Assembly: GCA_037833965.1 (NCBI GenBank)
Contig: AP031352.1
Location: 20,998,501-21,062,500, forward strand
Reading direction: 5' to 3'
Length of the DNA stretch: 64,000 nt
Source: Marchantia polymorpha subsp. ruderalis
Taxonomy: Eukaryota > Streptophyta > Marchantiopsida > Marchantiales > Marchantiaceae
The number at the start of each line of letters is the position of its first letter. Within the stretch, counting starts at the first letter, position 1. Under the pieces are notes generated by a model that saw nothing but the letters and a program-made list of their open reading frames with translations, ran no database searches and was not told the DNA's origin. Below, in pieces: positions 48,140 to 59,332 of the stretch. Both the position numbers and the translations under genes were made by a program.

Positions 48140-51100
48140 CTACACGCCTGCACGGAACCACGCTACACTACACTCCGCGGAACCTGTACTACGTCTCCTG
48201 CGCGGCCGACTGCCGCGCACTAACTCCCTACCCTGCCAATCTTCCGCTCGACTGCGCAGTCCCAAACGCTGCAACGCCGCGGACACCTCCACTTCGAGGG
48301 CGGACATGGTATCGTGTGCCTTCGACAGAAAGGCATCGAGCTTCTTTGCTACCTTCCGCCGACTCCTACTGTCGCCTGACAACAACCCGGCTGCGCGCAA
48401 TTCAAACTCACGCAGTGTGAGTTTCTCCTGCGCCTTCACTTCCCAGTGGGCGTAGCCCTTCAGACAGTGGGCGACTCGCCTCGCCGTCTCCACCTTCGTG
48501 CGATCCGCCTCCTTCCTGCGATCCTCTTCAATTATCACTAATTGCGATTCGGCTTCAGCACGTTGCGCTCTCAATTCGCCACACTCTGACTGTAACCTGC
48601 GGATTAACTCTTCATCCGCCTGCCGTGCGAGCTGACATTGTTCCAACAACCGCGTCTGTCGCACGAGCTCCTCTGACAAAATCCGATTCTGGGCCTGCTC
48701 AGAAATGAGTGCTTCCTTGACCTTCACCTGCTCCTTGGTGAGCTCGTCCAGTTTCTCCTCCTTCATCTTCTCGGAGTGCTTGTAGAATTTCTGATTAAGT
48801 TTGTACTGACCCCACAAGCATGCATGCTTCTCCTTCAATTCCCTCAACTCCTGGTCCACTCTAGCTAACAGCTTGCTGGTGTGGACTTTAGTGCGAGTCC
48901 GCCTGCGCACTAACTCGATGTAAGATCCCGGCTGGAGTGGGTCGGCGTATTTATCGACCTTGCGATCCAAGTACCTCAGCAACGGAATCACCTGCTCAGA
49001 GAGCGCCGCCGCCGGCGCTCCAACAATTTCCTCCTCCTCTTCCTCGGTGTCTTCTGCTCCTGACATTTCTTCCGTGGAGCCCCCGTCGTCATCATCCGAG
49101 TGGAGAATTTCAGTCGCCATTGATTGCGTCGGCGACTGCCCCGAGTGGGGCTGCACGTTGTCGACGTGTGCTGCCTGCGAAGGCACGGCTGCAGCCTCGC
49201 TGCTCGTCGCCAAAATGTCTAAGGCAGATGGCAAATGTACCCGTGCGGCATCCCCGTCGCTCGCTTGTTGGTTGTCTACCGCGTCCTCTCTGCCGCCGTT
49301 GCCCGCCGCCGAAGGCGATCGAGCGGAGGGTGGCTGCGCGGGGTTTGATTGCGCATCGCGCATCGAAATTTCATCCCGCGGACAGTCACTCCGCTCCTCC
49401 GTCTGTTGCTGATCCCTTGATCGGTCCGTGGGGGCTGTGCCCGGCCCGTGCGCAGGCGCAATTGCCGGCGCCTTGTCCGCCGCAGACGTAGCGCCGCGGA
49501 CATTTATCGCCGAAGGCGACATGGCCGGGGGCCGCTCGCCCGATGTCCCTTGGCCTATAGGCCCTACCGCCGAAGGCGCAACTATCGGCGGACTTCCCGC
49601 CGATGGTGCGGCCTCCGCACGCTCCCTGCTCGTATCTCCTCGGCTCGAAGGCCCTGGCGCCGAAGGCGCAAATTGCGGCGCGTGGTGCGCCGGAGGGTCT
49701 GGCCCCGAGGGCCGGTGTCTCGTAGGCGGTTCTTCCGCCGGCTCCTTCCCCTTCCTACGTTGGAACGGGGGTGATTCTTGCCTGTGCACAGGCGGCACGT
49801 GTGGAGGTGTCCTGTGCACAGGCGACCTGTGCACAGGTGAGCGCCTGTGCACAGGCGGACTGCTCCTTCCCACGCGTAAGCGTAGATCCACGTCCACTTG
49901 TGAACGCCTGTCCGCGGAGGCTCGTCCGTCCGCGGAGGCTCGTCTGTGCGCAAACGGAACATCTGTCCGCATCGCACGTGGTAACTCCGGAGGCCCTTGG
50001 CCCGTAGGCGGCCTCTCTCCCGTCGAGGTTGCAGCGGGGCCCGTTGCTCCTGCGGTCGTCCGCGCTTCCTCATGCTTCTCTGGCGACGCACTTCCTTTCT
50101 CCGTCGCAATCGTCGCCGTGTCCGCACTGTCGGCTGGTAACACCAGTCTGCGTGCCTTCTGCTTCGGCCGGCTGTATGGCTCGCACAGCGGCCGCGGCCG
50201 AATGGGAGCCGAGGGTTCTTGATGCTGCTCCTCTTCAGACTCTTCCCTCCATCGCCGCTTCCGCGGCACTCGTGCTGCAGGAGTGTGTCTCCCTTCGTCC
50301 CTCCGCCTTGATGGGGTAGAAGTCGGTGACTCCTCCGCATCCGTGTCGACCTCATTCTCCCGCACATACTTCCCGGGATGGTCGATGGACAATGGCGGAA
50401 AATGTTCAAGCTCCGCCGCTGTCAAACAATTCCGCTGTCGATAAAAATTGATGAGGAAAGGAGAGAGATGGTTTAGAGTTCCCCCCTTCTCCTCAAACGC
50501 GTGCTGCCGCATCACCCTGTGCAGGATGCTCGCCCAGTGAATTGGAGTTCCCTCGATGACGCACTCCACAAAAGAGACCTGCCACAATGTGATGTAGCAG
50601 GCGCGGTGCGGCTGCAGTAATTGCATCAGCGCCGCGGACAAAGTCCGGCGAAATCGATCCTTGTAATCACGGGTCCTGTACCCATTCTTGGTAGACCTCC
50701 CGGTCTTGAACAGCTCCACAAATTGCGCCTCTTCCTGCTTGGTCACCTTGATGCTCTCACTGTCGAAAAGGAGATGCCCTGGCATGCCAGCACATCTTCC
50801 CAACGCCTGCGCCCAATCTTGGACTGTCCATCGATCAACATGCGGACGCAATCCGCGCGAGGGTGGTCCCTGTGGCTCTAGCCACTCGCGCACCATATTC
50901 GCACAGATGTAGTTCCATCCCCATAGCAAGAAATCGAGCTTTCTTGCTATTAAGCGCTCCTCGAAAGCGCGCAGCCCGTTCTGTGGTAGGCGAAGTGGCA
51001 CCATCCGCAATCTGCTCGGTCTCGTCATTGCGTTCCTGGAGTTCGCTCGCCCGCTCATTCTACTTCCGCACTGCCCGCGCTTCTTTCTCTCTCGGCAAAC

Positions 51101-51280
51101 TCTAATCGCCCTCAATTCCAAATCACGCGCATTCACTTCTCCCTCAATCAACAAGAAATCTCCTGTGCGGCGACGTCGAGAATGTTCAGCAGCCAGCAGA
51201 TGGATGCGCGCAGCGCGCACAAGAGATTGGAATCGCGAATTCAAGAATGGGACGTTCTCCGCCGCCCGGTCGAAGGTCAT
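48140..51280 (-). CDS. U3-encoded ORF of element D 3' LTR, 1046 codons
   Basis: Family B LTR protein, open throughout; conserved start Met near 51028. It differs from the element B copies mainly in the disordered middle (for example DQQQTEERSD) and at scattered coiled-coil positions. It has three PVHRS-type units. Confidence 0.82.
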   Translation of the reverse strand: MTFDRAAENVPFLNSRFQSLVRAARIHLLAAEHSRRRRTGDFLLIEGEVNARDLELRAIRVCRERKKRGQCGSRMSGRANSRNAMTRPSRLRMVPLRLPQNGLRAFEERLIARKLDFLLWGWNYICANMVREWLEPQGPPSRGLRPHVDRWTVQDWAQALGRCAGMPGHLLFDSESIKVTKQEEAQFVELFKTGRSTKNGYRTRDYKDRFRRTLSAALMQLLQPHRACYITLWQVSFVECVIEGTPIHWASILHRVMRQHAFEEKGGTLNHLSPFLINFYRQRNCLTAAELEHFPPLSIDHPGKYVRENEVDTDAEESPTSTPSRRRDEGRHTPAARVPRKRRWREESEEEQHQEPSAPIRPRPLCEPYSRPKQKARRLVLPADSADTATIATEKGSASPEKHEEARTTAGATGPAATSTGERPPTGQGPPELPRAMRTDVPFAHRRASADGRASADRRSQVDVDLRLRVGRSSPPVHRRSPVHRSPVHRTPPHVPPVHRQESPPFQRRKGKEPAEEPPTRHRPSGPDPPAHHAPQFAPSAPGPSSRGDTSRERAEAAPSAGSPPIVAPSAVGPIGQGTSGERPPAMSPSAINVRGATSAADKAPAIAPAHGPGTAPTDRSRDQQQTEERSDCPRDEISMRDAQSNPAQPPSARSPSAAGNGGREDAVDNQQASDGDAARVHLPSALDILATSSEAAAVPSQAAHVDNVQPHSGQSPTQSMATEILHSDDDDGGSTEEMSGAEDTEEEEEEIVGAPAAALSEQVIPLLRYLDRKVDKYADPLQPGSYIELVRRRTRTKVHTSKLLARVDQELRELKEKHACLWGQYKLNQKFYKHSEKMKEEKLDELTKEQVKVKEALISEQAQNRILSEELVRQTRLLEQCQLARQADEELIRRLQSECGELRAQRAEAESQLVIIEEDRRKEADRTKVETARRVAHCLKGYAHWEVKAQEKLTLREFELRAAGLLSGDSRSRRKVAKKLDAFLSKAHDTMSALEVEVSAALQRLGLRSRAEDWQGRELVRGSRPRRRRSTGSAECSVAWFRAGV

Positions 51281-52526
51281 GGTCGGCTCCTGCTCGTGAA
51301 GAACGTCTCACTTGATGGCCGCGCCGGCTGTACGCTGGAACGGTCTTCGCTCTCACGCGCGGCTTCACGCTCCGCCGTCGTCGCTTAAACTCTCACGCTC
51401 GAATTGACGGATTTGAACTCCGCGAGCGTATTACCCCGCGGACATGGGGGCGCAGCGCCGAAGGCGAGTTTTCCGCCTTGCGCGGTACACTTGTTCGTAC
51501 CGCCCCTCGGCCAATCCCCCTCTGCCTTGACGCGTGTGTCCGCATGTCGGACAAAAGTTCAACTCCTGCCTGTGCGCAGGCAGGAGCCTCGGCGGATGCT
51601 CCGCCTGCGCGGAACTTGAACATCCTCCTGTGCACAGGCGGTCGCCTGTGCGCAGGCGAATTCCGTGCGCGGCGTTGCGCTGGCGCGGAAGGCGTTGACC
51701 GTGGTCAGCCGTCTCCGTCCAGTCGGTCCGTTCCTTGTCTCTCCGTCGGCGCTTCCGCCGCCGCAACTCCGTCCGTCCAAGAGCGCATCCACCCTTCCCG
51801 TCCGCATAGTCCGTACCGATTTGATTACTCTGGCGGCTCTTCCGCCGTACGCGGCGCTGCGCTGGCGCGGAAGGCGCCGTACACTTTCTACCTCACAAGG
51901 CGCATTTCTAGGGCCCAAGGCGGATTTTCCGCCGACGTCGAAGCGCCTGTGCACAGGCGAACGCCTGTGCGTAGGCGGACTCGCACCTTCCCTAACCCTG
52001 CTTCGCCTGTGCACAGGCGAACGCCTTCGTCCGCGCATAGGACAGAACTTGATTCCCCCTTCCGCGTAGGCGGAATTCGCGCCGGTGGCGAACTCTTTCC
52101 GCCGTAGGCGACCGCCTCCGTTTCTTCTAATAGTGATAACTCCCTAAGTCCTCATCCGTTCCAAGCGTTCTTGGACTCGTTAGAATCAGTGCGTCGAGCT
52201 CTTTTCAACGGAACCCTAACTTGGTCAAGGCGCCCGAGGGTTGACCTGATTATGAAGGATTTCCCTACCGCCGCGGACGCAACCTCCGAAGGCGGGTTTT
52301 GCGCCTTGCGACGTAGGGGTCCTAACTGCAGAGCTTGCAGGGAGAGTGGTGCCTGTCCTTACTGCTGCACCCCAAATCCCAGATTCTACAAGATCCCTCG
52401 AGAATCCCCGCGATCTTCCGGATTCACTCCGTTTTGATGTACCGAAGGCTATTTACAATGCTGCCAGGGTACAGTTTTCCAAAAATGTTTTAATTTCCTC
52501 AAAATTGCCAAAAGTGGGGTACCACA

Positions 52527-52540
52527 TGCCCCCCTCCTCA
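52527..52540 (-). other. Polypurine tract of element D
   Basis: Minus-strand TGAGGAGGGGGGCA directly before the 3' LTR. Confidence 0.87.
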
Positions 52541-52563
52541 ATTGTGAGCGCCCACGCGAACAC

Positions 52564-55395
52564 TCACACGTGGTATTTCTTCAACCGCCACCCGTTCACT
52601 CGGGTGCCTAACAAATCGCCGGCCAGGTCCGCAAGTTGGATGGATCCATTCGGAAAGACTTCGACAACCGTGTAAGGTCCCATCCATCTTAGGTGCAGTT
52701 TGCCTGGGAATCTGGCATGCCTGCTGTCGTAGAGCAATGCCAAATCACCCGTCTGCAGGAGTACCGGTTTGATCTTTTTATCGTATCTCTCCTTTCGGCG
52801 GAGCTGGATTTTCCTGGTGTGATCTTCGGCGTCTCGTCTCCTCTCATCCAGCAGCGTGACCTCCTGTAACCTGTAGAGCTGACTCTCCTCTGCGCCCATC
52901 CTCTGCAAATCCAACGTTCGTTGGGTGGGTACTTCAAATTCGATCGGGAGGATCGGGTGTTGCCCATACACCAGAAAGTATGGTGTCTGTTTGGTCGTGA
53001 TCTTCTCAGCTGTCCGGTACGCCCATAGAGCGGCTGCTAGCTTCGTATCCCAGTCGTGAGCGTGATTCACCGTGACCTTGAGTAGTATTTTACACAGCAG
53101 ACCATTGGACTTCTCCGTCAGTCCATTTGCCTTGGGATTGTATGGAGTAGTCTTCCGGTGCTTGATGTGGAAATACCGTGTCAGATCTTCGATGATCTGA
53201 TTCAGAAAATGCGTGCCCCGGTCGCTGACTAGCTCTAAGGGACATCCGTAGCGTGTGATGATCGACTCAAACAAGAAGGCTGCCACTGTGGCAGCATCAT
53301 CTCTTCTGGTGGCCCTGGCCTCTACCATTTTGGTGGCGTAGTCCGTTGCTACCAGAATGTAGCGCCTTCGTGTACTTCTAGTCACTGGTTGTATCGGCCC
53401 TACAAAGTCAATGCCCCACTTTTCGAAAGGTGCTAGAGGCATGATGGGAGTCAGGGGCCAGCGTGTTGTAGGCGTCGGTCTCCCCGTCCTCTGGCAACTG
53501 TCGCACTTGCGGATGTAATCGAGAACATCCTTAAACATGGTCGGCCACCAATACCCCGCATTTAGAATCTTTGTGACCGTGTTCCTGGTGGCATAGTGTC
53601 CACCCGCCTCCTCTGTATGCATCGCACTCACTATTCTTGGTACCTCTGATTCCTTCAGGCATCTGCATAAGCGCTCATCTGGCATCTTCTTGAACAAAAC
53701 CCCCTGCTGGAGTTGGTACGGGCCTGCCTTATGAATAAAGACAGTTCGCTGTTCCAAATCCATGCCTACGGGACACTGGAGGGTTAGCAGGTATCGATAC
53801 AGGTCGGCATAGCGGGACTCATGTCCTGCAGACAACTGAAATAACTCTTCATCTGGAAAATCGTCCACCAATTCCTCCTCTGTCGGCTGGGTCCATAATC
53901 GGGACAAGTAATCCGCATTTTCGTGGTGCACCCCTTTCCTGGTCTGGACTGTGTAGGTGAACTCTTGTAGTAACAACACCCACCTGGCGATCCGACTGGA
54001 TAGGTCGGCTTTCTTGACTAGGTGTTGCAATGCGTAGTGGTCCACATGGAACACAAACTCGTAGCAGATTAGGTAGTGACGGAACTTTTTACAGGAGTAC
54101 ACCATCCCCAACGCTTCTCTCTCCGTCGTGGTGTACTTTCGCTCTGCTAGAGACAGCTGTCGGCTCGCGAAGTAGATCGGGTAGTCCTTTTTGTTGTCAT
54201 CCTTTTGACTCAGTACTACACCGATGGCGAATGCAGATGTGTCAACGTAAACATGGAATGGTCGATTCCAGTCTGGACTCCTTAGTACGGGAGCAGTCGT
54301 GAGTTTCGCTTTAAGAGCCTCAAATGCTAACTGCTGGTTCGCACCCCAAGCATAAGGCTCGTCCTTCTTCAACAACTTGGTCAGGTCCGCCGCCAGTATT
54401 GCATACAGGTGTATGAACCTTCGGTAGTAGCCCACATGACCCAGGAATGCTCGCAGCTCTCTTAGATTCGTGGGTGGCTCAAGCTCGAGTATAACTTTGA
54501 CCTTCTCGATGTCCACCGCAATGCCGTCTGCTGAGACCCGATGACCCAACAAGATCCCACTAGTCATAAAGAAAAAGCACTTCTCGGGATGCAGTGATAA
54601 ACTGCTCTCTCTACATTTATCGAAGGTCTGCTTCAAGTGACTTAGGTGTTCAGACCGCTTCCCAAAGACACAGAAGTCATCTATGAATATTTCCAGGAAC
54701 TTCCTCAGTTGTTCTTGGAAGATATTGGTCATCATCCGTTGAAAGGTGGCAGGCGCGTTGCACAGACCGAAGGGCATCTTGTGGTATGCGTAAGTTCCCC
54801 AGTCGGTTGTGAACGTAGTTTTATCCTTGTCCTGTTCCCGGATAGACACCTGATTGTAACCTGAGAACCCATCCAGGAAGCTATAACATTCATGTCCTGC
54901 GACATGGTCTAGAATGGCATCCGTGAATGGTTACGGGTGATGATCCTTGCGCGTTGCTGCATTCAACTTCCGGAAATCCTGACACACTCGTATCTTACCC
55001 GTCAACTTCTTGGGTACGATAACAATCGGCGACACCCACTCACTGCTGAGCACAGGGTAAATAATACCAGCACTCAAGTACTTATCTATCTCCTCCTTAA
55101 CTAGCAAGGAGTATTTTGGGTTGAGGCGATACTGGCGCTGTCGTATGGGTACTGAGTCGTCCAGTAAATCGATACGGTGTTCCCCATACCGTGCAGGTAT
55201 CCCCTTCATGTCTTCGATCTTCCAGGCGAAGACGTCGACATAATGGCTAAGGAATGCCTGTACTTTCCTTAGCTCGTCTCCTCTCACTGCGCTTGATACC
55301 TTCAAGCACTTGTCGGGACTGAGTTGTACTTCGTGACAGTCACTAGGGTCGACAATGCCCTCGGTGTGACTCGTCTCACTCCTTCCCAGTCCCAC
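52564..55395 (-). pseudogene. pol region of element D: RT, RNase H, integrase (broken)
   Basis: Very close to the pol of element B, with the same RT (IFIDDFCVFG), RNase H and integrase (HHCC, DFVGP, SDRGTHFLNQ, TEKSNG) blocks and the same chromodomain-free end. It is broken, about one break, so this young copy could not supply its own full enzyme. This fits an element that was mobilised and then decayed, or that uses proteins from relatives such as element B. Confidence 0.93.
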
Positions 55396-55398
55396 AGT

Positions 55399-55407
55399 TA
55401 ATTGCTA
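55399..55407 (-). promoter_or_regulatory. Leaky stop context UAG-CAA-UUA, element D
   Basis: The gag-protease stop has the same nine-base read-through context as in element B, with pol in the same frame beyond it. Confidence 0.78.
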
Positions 55408-58239
55408 TTCGTCTTCCGGCTGAATAGCTTCCGGCTCTTCTTCTTCTCCCACCGAACAGCAGGCCACGAATCCCACGAAATAATCGGATTCGGTACCACT
55501 GGAATCCGATCGCGCGGTCGACTCACTGTCCCCGCCCGATGTGTAACCTGCACTTGTCGATGGGGTCTCCCCTTCGTGTCTGACCCTATTCCAGGGCACC
55601 GTAATGGTTTTGGTCGGTTCCGAAGGATGGGGAAACTTAAGGCGATGCCTTCGCCAATCACATCTGACTTGTGCGCCATATAGCCATGGCCGCCCGAGCA
55701 GAACGTCATAGCCCTGCTTCATCATCGGTTGAAGGATGATATACGTCAACCGAAAGTCCGCACCCCCGATGATTGTCTTGACATTGCGCAGCATACCTGC
55801 AGGCATTCTCCGCGTCTGATCCGCTAATCTCAACACACGCTTCGAGGGTTCGTATTGACTGAACCCCAAGGCTCTCGCGGTATCCTCCGTCATTATGTTG
55901 ACTCCTGATCCAGAGTCGATTGGCACCCTGCGTACACAACACCCTGCTATTTCCACATCGATCTCTGGTGGCCCTTGGTCTTCGCTCTCCACTTGATATA
56001 CTTGAGAGGATGTGGATGCGCGCGGCTTCCGCGGATGCCGTAGCGAAAGCATCAACATTCTCCGATACGTCTTATTGTCCTCCAAGAGCTGCTTGAACGT
56101 GATGTTCACTTTTCGACTCCCGAGATCTTCGACCAAGTCATAGTGGGCGCGTTGGGTCGCCGGGGTCGGCGGCGACGCTCTGCGAGGTTCCACGGTGGCT
56201 GCCAACTTCGCCCCAAGGGAGGATGTCAAGTCTGGCCGCGGTGGGTCCTTTTGAGTGCGGATCGCTTCCTTCAACAGGTTGGTTACCTCGTTGCGGATAT
56301 CCGGAGCATAGTCCCGTTTCAGCAAGCGTACTGGCTCGTCCTCGACTGCTGTCTGGGGGCGCACTGCTGGTGCCTCTCGCGTAGCCGAAGACTTCCGTGC
56401 AGGTCGCAAGTCGGACTTGCTGGATGTCCTCTCCTTCCCTTTTCCCGTCCGGTCGTCGGTTCTCCGTTCGTGCTTGCGAGTGTCACGCTCTTGCTCCTTC
56501 GATTTCTTGGAACTACGAGTTTCGACCCGTGCGCACATAACCTCTTCCGCCGGCCATTCTTCGTCTTCGTCGTCCCCGTCTGAACCTACTTCGACCTGGT
56601 TAACTTGGACGTCCTCCTTGGCAGGAGTGTTCACAAATCGTACCGCTGGCCGAGGGACTGGTGGCTGATCACACTCTGGCGCAGTATGCCCGGTCTTCTT
56701 GCAATTACTACATGTCGGAGCATAATCGTTTCGCCTTTTTGGATGGGGACACTGCGGTGAGAAGTGTCCAACTTCCCCGCAATTATAACAAGCTCGCGGT
56801 GGCGGTGGGTCAAACGTCCCTGGAGGTGCTCTCCGCCTCACGGGTACTGTAGTGGCCCGATCCACCGGAATATATCGTGGGACTTGCATTGCTGAAACTG
56901 CAGTAGGGGTAGGAACCGACTGGACGGCGTAGGCTGTCTCTTCGCTAGCCTCTCCATAGTACTGGGGGTGCTCTCCATAGTACGGTTGTGCCCACTCTAC
57001 TGCGTTGACTGGATATGACGGGCGGGTGGTAAGGCACTCGGTGTTTGCATGTCCCACCGCCCCGCACGTAGTACACCATAAGTTCGCTCGCACTCTCCCG
57101 GGTGATTTTCGGCGATCATGCCCGCCTACCACTTGAACCTTGAGATCGGCGAAGTCCTTCACAAGGGTCTCCATCTTCGAGGCTATGTCTCCCGGCGCTC
57201 TGTCCGTAGTCACTCGTCGGGTGCCCTTTTTCTTCGCTGCCCCATGCTTCTTCCTCTTCTTCTCCTCCTCCGACGATGAGGTTTCCTCTTCTTCGGATGA
57301 GGAACGGTTCTCGTCCGAAGACGATTCCTCCGATGACGGAGTTGTACCTCTACGTCGTCTTCGCCCTCCCTTCGGTTTTCGCTCCTTCGACTCCCGTCTC
57401 TCTCTCCCTCTTCGGTTGAGAGTGGAAGTCTCGAAGGCTTCTGCCGATGCAATCACATCCTCAATAGTGTCGCACTTGCTGCGTCGGCAAAAAGTCTCCA
57501 TCTCCCGAGTTAAACCGGTCACGTACCAATCCACAGCTTGTTGTACCGAGAAAGGGGACCCTGGTCCTGTTTTCGGTATTCTGTCAAGGAGGTCCAGAAA
57601 TCTCTCAGTGTAGTCACGCAGACTCTCCTTCTTCTCTCGCTGCAAATTACGTAACTTTGTCAAAACCCGGCTGTCGTAGCCGAGCTCGCGGAAGCGGCGA
57701 AGGAACTTCTCCTTCAGCTGGGCCCATGTTGTCAACCCAGTCGGATCGATGCTCTCGTGATTGTACCAACTCCTCGCTTTCTTCCGCAGAAGGCTTGGAA
57801 AGATCCTTAGTCGGTCGTCGTCTGCGATCTCGCGATTGGCAATAGACACCGATTTGAACAACTTGATGTATGAATCTGCATCGTCGTCATCCCCACTCCC
57901 TTTATACTTTGGGTAGGAATGTTTAGTAATCGGCTGAGGTAGCCGCACATTGGCTTGTCCGTCCGCCATCGGTGTGTCTGTCGACGGTTCTCGGGCGATC
58001 GTTTCTAATTCACGAGGCGGGTCCGTGCAAGGAATATCTAGTAGAACTGTGAGCACCAAGTTTGGTTCCAAGTCGCCGGGGGTGGGTTCCCCAAGGATGT
58101 CGGCCGAACTAGGCTTAGGTACTCTTTTTGGTGTTTTCTTGTTTTGACGCCGTGTCTCTTCCACGGCCTTCTCTGAATCTCGTCGGAACCTGCGGACCGC
58201 TCTAGCACTTAGGTTGCTCCCGCTAGCCCCAGTCGACAT
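55405..58239 (-). CDS. gag-protease of element D
   Basis: 944 codons, open throughout, and close to the element B protein: capsid region, Ser/acidic and Lys-rich stretches, three CCHC knuckles, and protease with IDSGSGVN. One YYGEHPQ unit fewer than B accounts for most of the length difference. The start follows the primer site at the same spacing as in B. Confidence 0.95.
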   Translation of the reverse strand: MSTGASGSNLSARAVRRFRRDSEKAVEETRRQNKKTPKRVPKPSSADILGEPTPGDLEPNLVLTVLLDIPCTDPPRELETIAREPSTDTPMADGQANVRLPQPITKHSYPKYKGSGDDDDADSYIKLFKSVSIANREIADDDRLRIFPSLLRKKARSWYNHESIDPTGLTTWAQLKEKFLRRFRELGYDSRVLTKLRNLQREKKESLRDYTERFLDLLDRIPKTGPGSPFSVQQAVDWYVTGLTREMETFCRRSKCDTIEDVIASAEAFETSTLNRRGRERRESKERKPKGGRRRRRGTTPSSEESSSDENRSSSEEEETSSSEEEKKRKKHGAAKKKGTRRVTTDRAPGDIASKMETLVKDFADLKVQVVGGHDRRKSPGRVRANLWCTTCGAVGHANTECLTTRPSYPVNAVEWAQPYYGEHPQYYGEASEETAYAVQSVPTPTAVSAMQVPRYIPVDRATTVPVRRRAPPGTFDPPPPRACYNCGEVGHFSPQCPHPKRRNDYAPTCSNCKKTGHTAPECDQPPVPRPAVRFVNTPAKEDVQVNQVEVGSDGDDEDEEWPAEEVMCARVETRSSKKSKEQERDTRKHERRTDDRTGKGKERTSSKSDLRPARKSSATREAPAVRPQTAVEDEPVRLLKRDYAPDIRNEVTNLLKEAIRTQKDPPRPDLTSSLGAKLAATVEPRRASPPTPATQRAHYDLVEDLGSRKVNITFKQLLEDNKTYRRMLMLSLRHPRKPRASTSSQVYQVESEDQGPPEIDVEIAGCCVRRVPIDSGSGVNIMTEDTARALGFSQYEPSKRVLRLADQTRRMPAGMLRNVKTIIGGADFRLTYIILQPMMKQGYDVLLGRPWLYGAQVRCDWRRHRLKFPHPSEPTKTITVPWNRVRHEGETPSTSAGYTSGGDSESTARSDSSGTESDYFVGFVACCSVGEEEEPEAIQPEDE

Positions 58240-58285
58240 TCACCGAGCATGGCTGCTCGTAAAAACCCCGGTGTTGACGCAACTG

Positions 58286-58303
58286 TCCCCGGCAGCGGCG
58301 CCA
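58286..58303 (-). other. Primer binding site of element D (tRNA-Asp type)
   Basis: Minus-strand TGGCGCCGCTGCCGGGGA, 22 bases inside the 5' LTR end, identical to element B. Confidence 0.85.
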
Positions 58304-59267
58304 AAAAGAAGTTGTCGGCTTCTTATGTAATAACCCACTAAAGGCTAAAACTGCAATATAGTGGTAGAAAGGTCGAACCCACAGGGACAGAGGAACACAC
58401 AGGGTACAAAGTGTCACGTTTTAACAGACTATTGAGGAGTTTGAATTCTCAGGCAACTGTCACTCCCAGAAATACTGCAAGTGTCCACTCGGAGCGCACT
58501 CGGAGGTCGCACAGTGCAGCGTAACACACACACACACACCTGAAACTACAGAAACACAACCCAGAGATCCGTTAGGACCTCTACTCAAGATTTCAGGGGG
58601 GGGAAAGTCTCTCGAGAGTACACTCAGCGAAGCTGCGGGTAGTGACTCCCAACTCCGGCTTTTACAACACTTCCGCTAGCTTGCTGCTAGCGTAGGAAAC
58701 CCGGTTTGGACTGCCTACTTCGGATCGAAGTCACTCAGACGCGGTGAACAACACTCTCAACTCACAAAACGCGCAGAGAACACAGGTCCGCACTTAAGGA
58801 CTCACGGAGAAACATTCCAGTAACACAACAACAGTCTATTGAAGAGTTTGAATTCTCAGGCACTTGTCATTCCCAGAAATACTACAGGGGTTACCCTCAA
58901 GGCACCTGCTGCAGCGTAACCTGAATTTACAACCAAGGCTTACACGAAGTAGCAAAACTTCACTTTGGCATTCAGGGGAAAAATCCCAAGGAGTACAATC
59001 AGAAAGAAACACTCGAAGGTGTAGGGGCGAAACTGTTCAAGTATCTAACTAGTCACTGGCTCTGAGCATCGGCAGTCACCCGTAGGTGCAGATCCGAACT
59101 ACTCAAGTCTCTAACCAATGTACTAGCTCTGAACATTCGGCCGAAGGCCTTCAGCTACAAAATGCGGAACGCTAAGTTGTAACTCCTCGTGCGTGGTGAC
59201 AGAACTCAAGGACACAAACACGCAAACGAAATGGGTTCCTAATCTGCACTTCTGATGGGAAAGAACC

Positions 59268-59296
59268 CCAGGCAAAACGCCTGGAACTATTTTATA
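59268..59296 (-). promoter_or_regulatory. LTR TATA box and palindrome, element D 5' LTR
   Basis: Minus-strand TATAAAAT (59296-59289) with the CCAGGC/GCCTGG stem (59284-59268). This is the expected promoter of the element D genomic RNA. Confidence 0.68.
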
Positions 59297-59332
59297 CCTT
59301 CTAAGTCCTACCTAACACTACACTGCACTACG

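Larger units (their letters stand above)
47121..52526 (-). repeat. 3' LTR of element D, 5.41 kb
   Basis: Begins (minus strand) at 52526 right after the polypurine tract and ends at 47121. The AC microsatellite at 47319-47346 has about 14 units, against about 8 in the partner LTR. Confidence 0.95.
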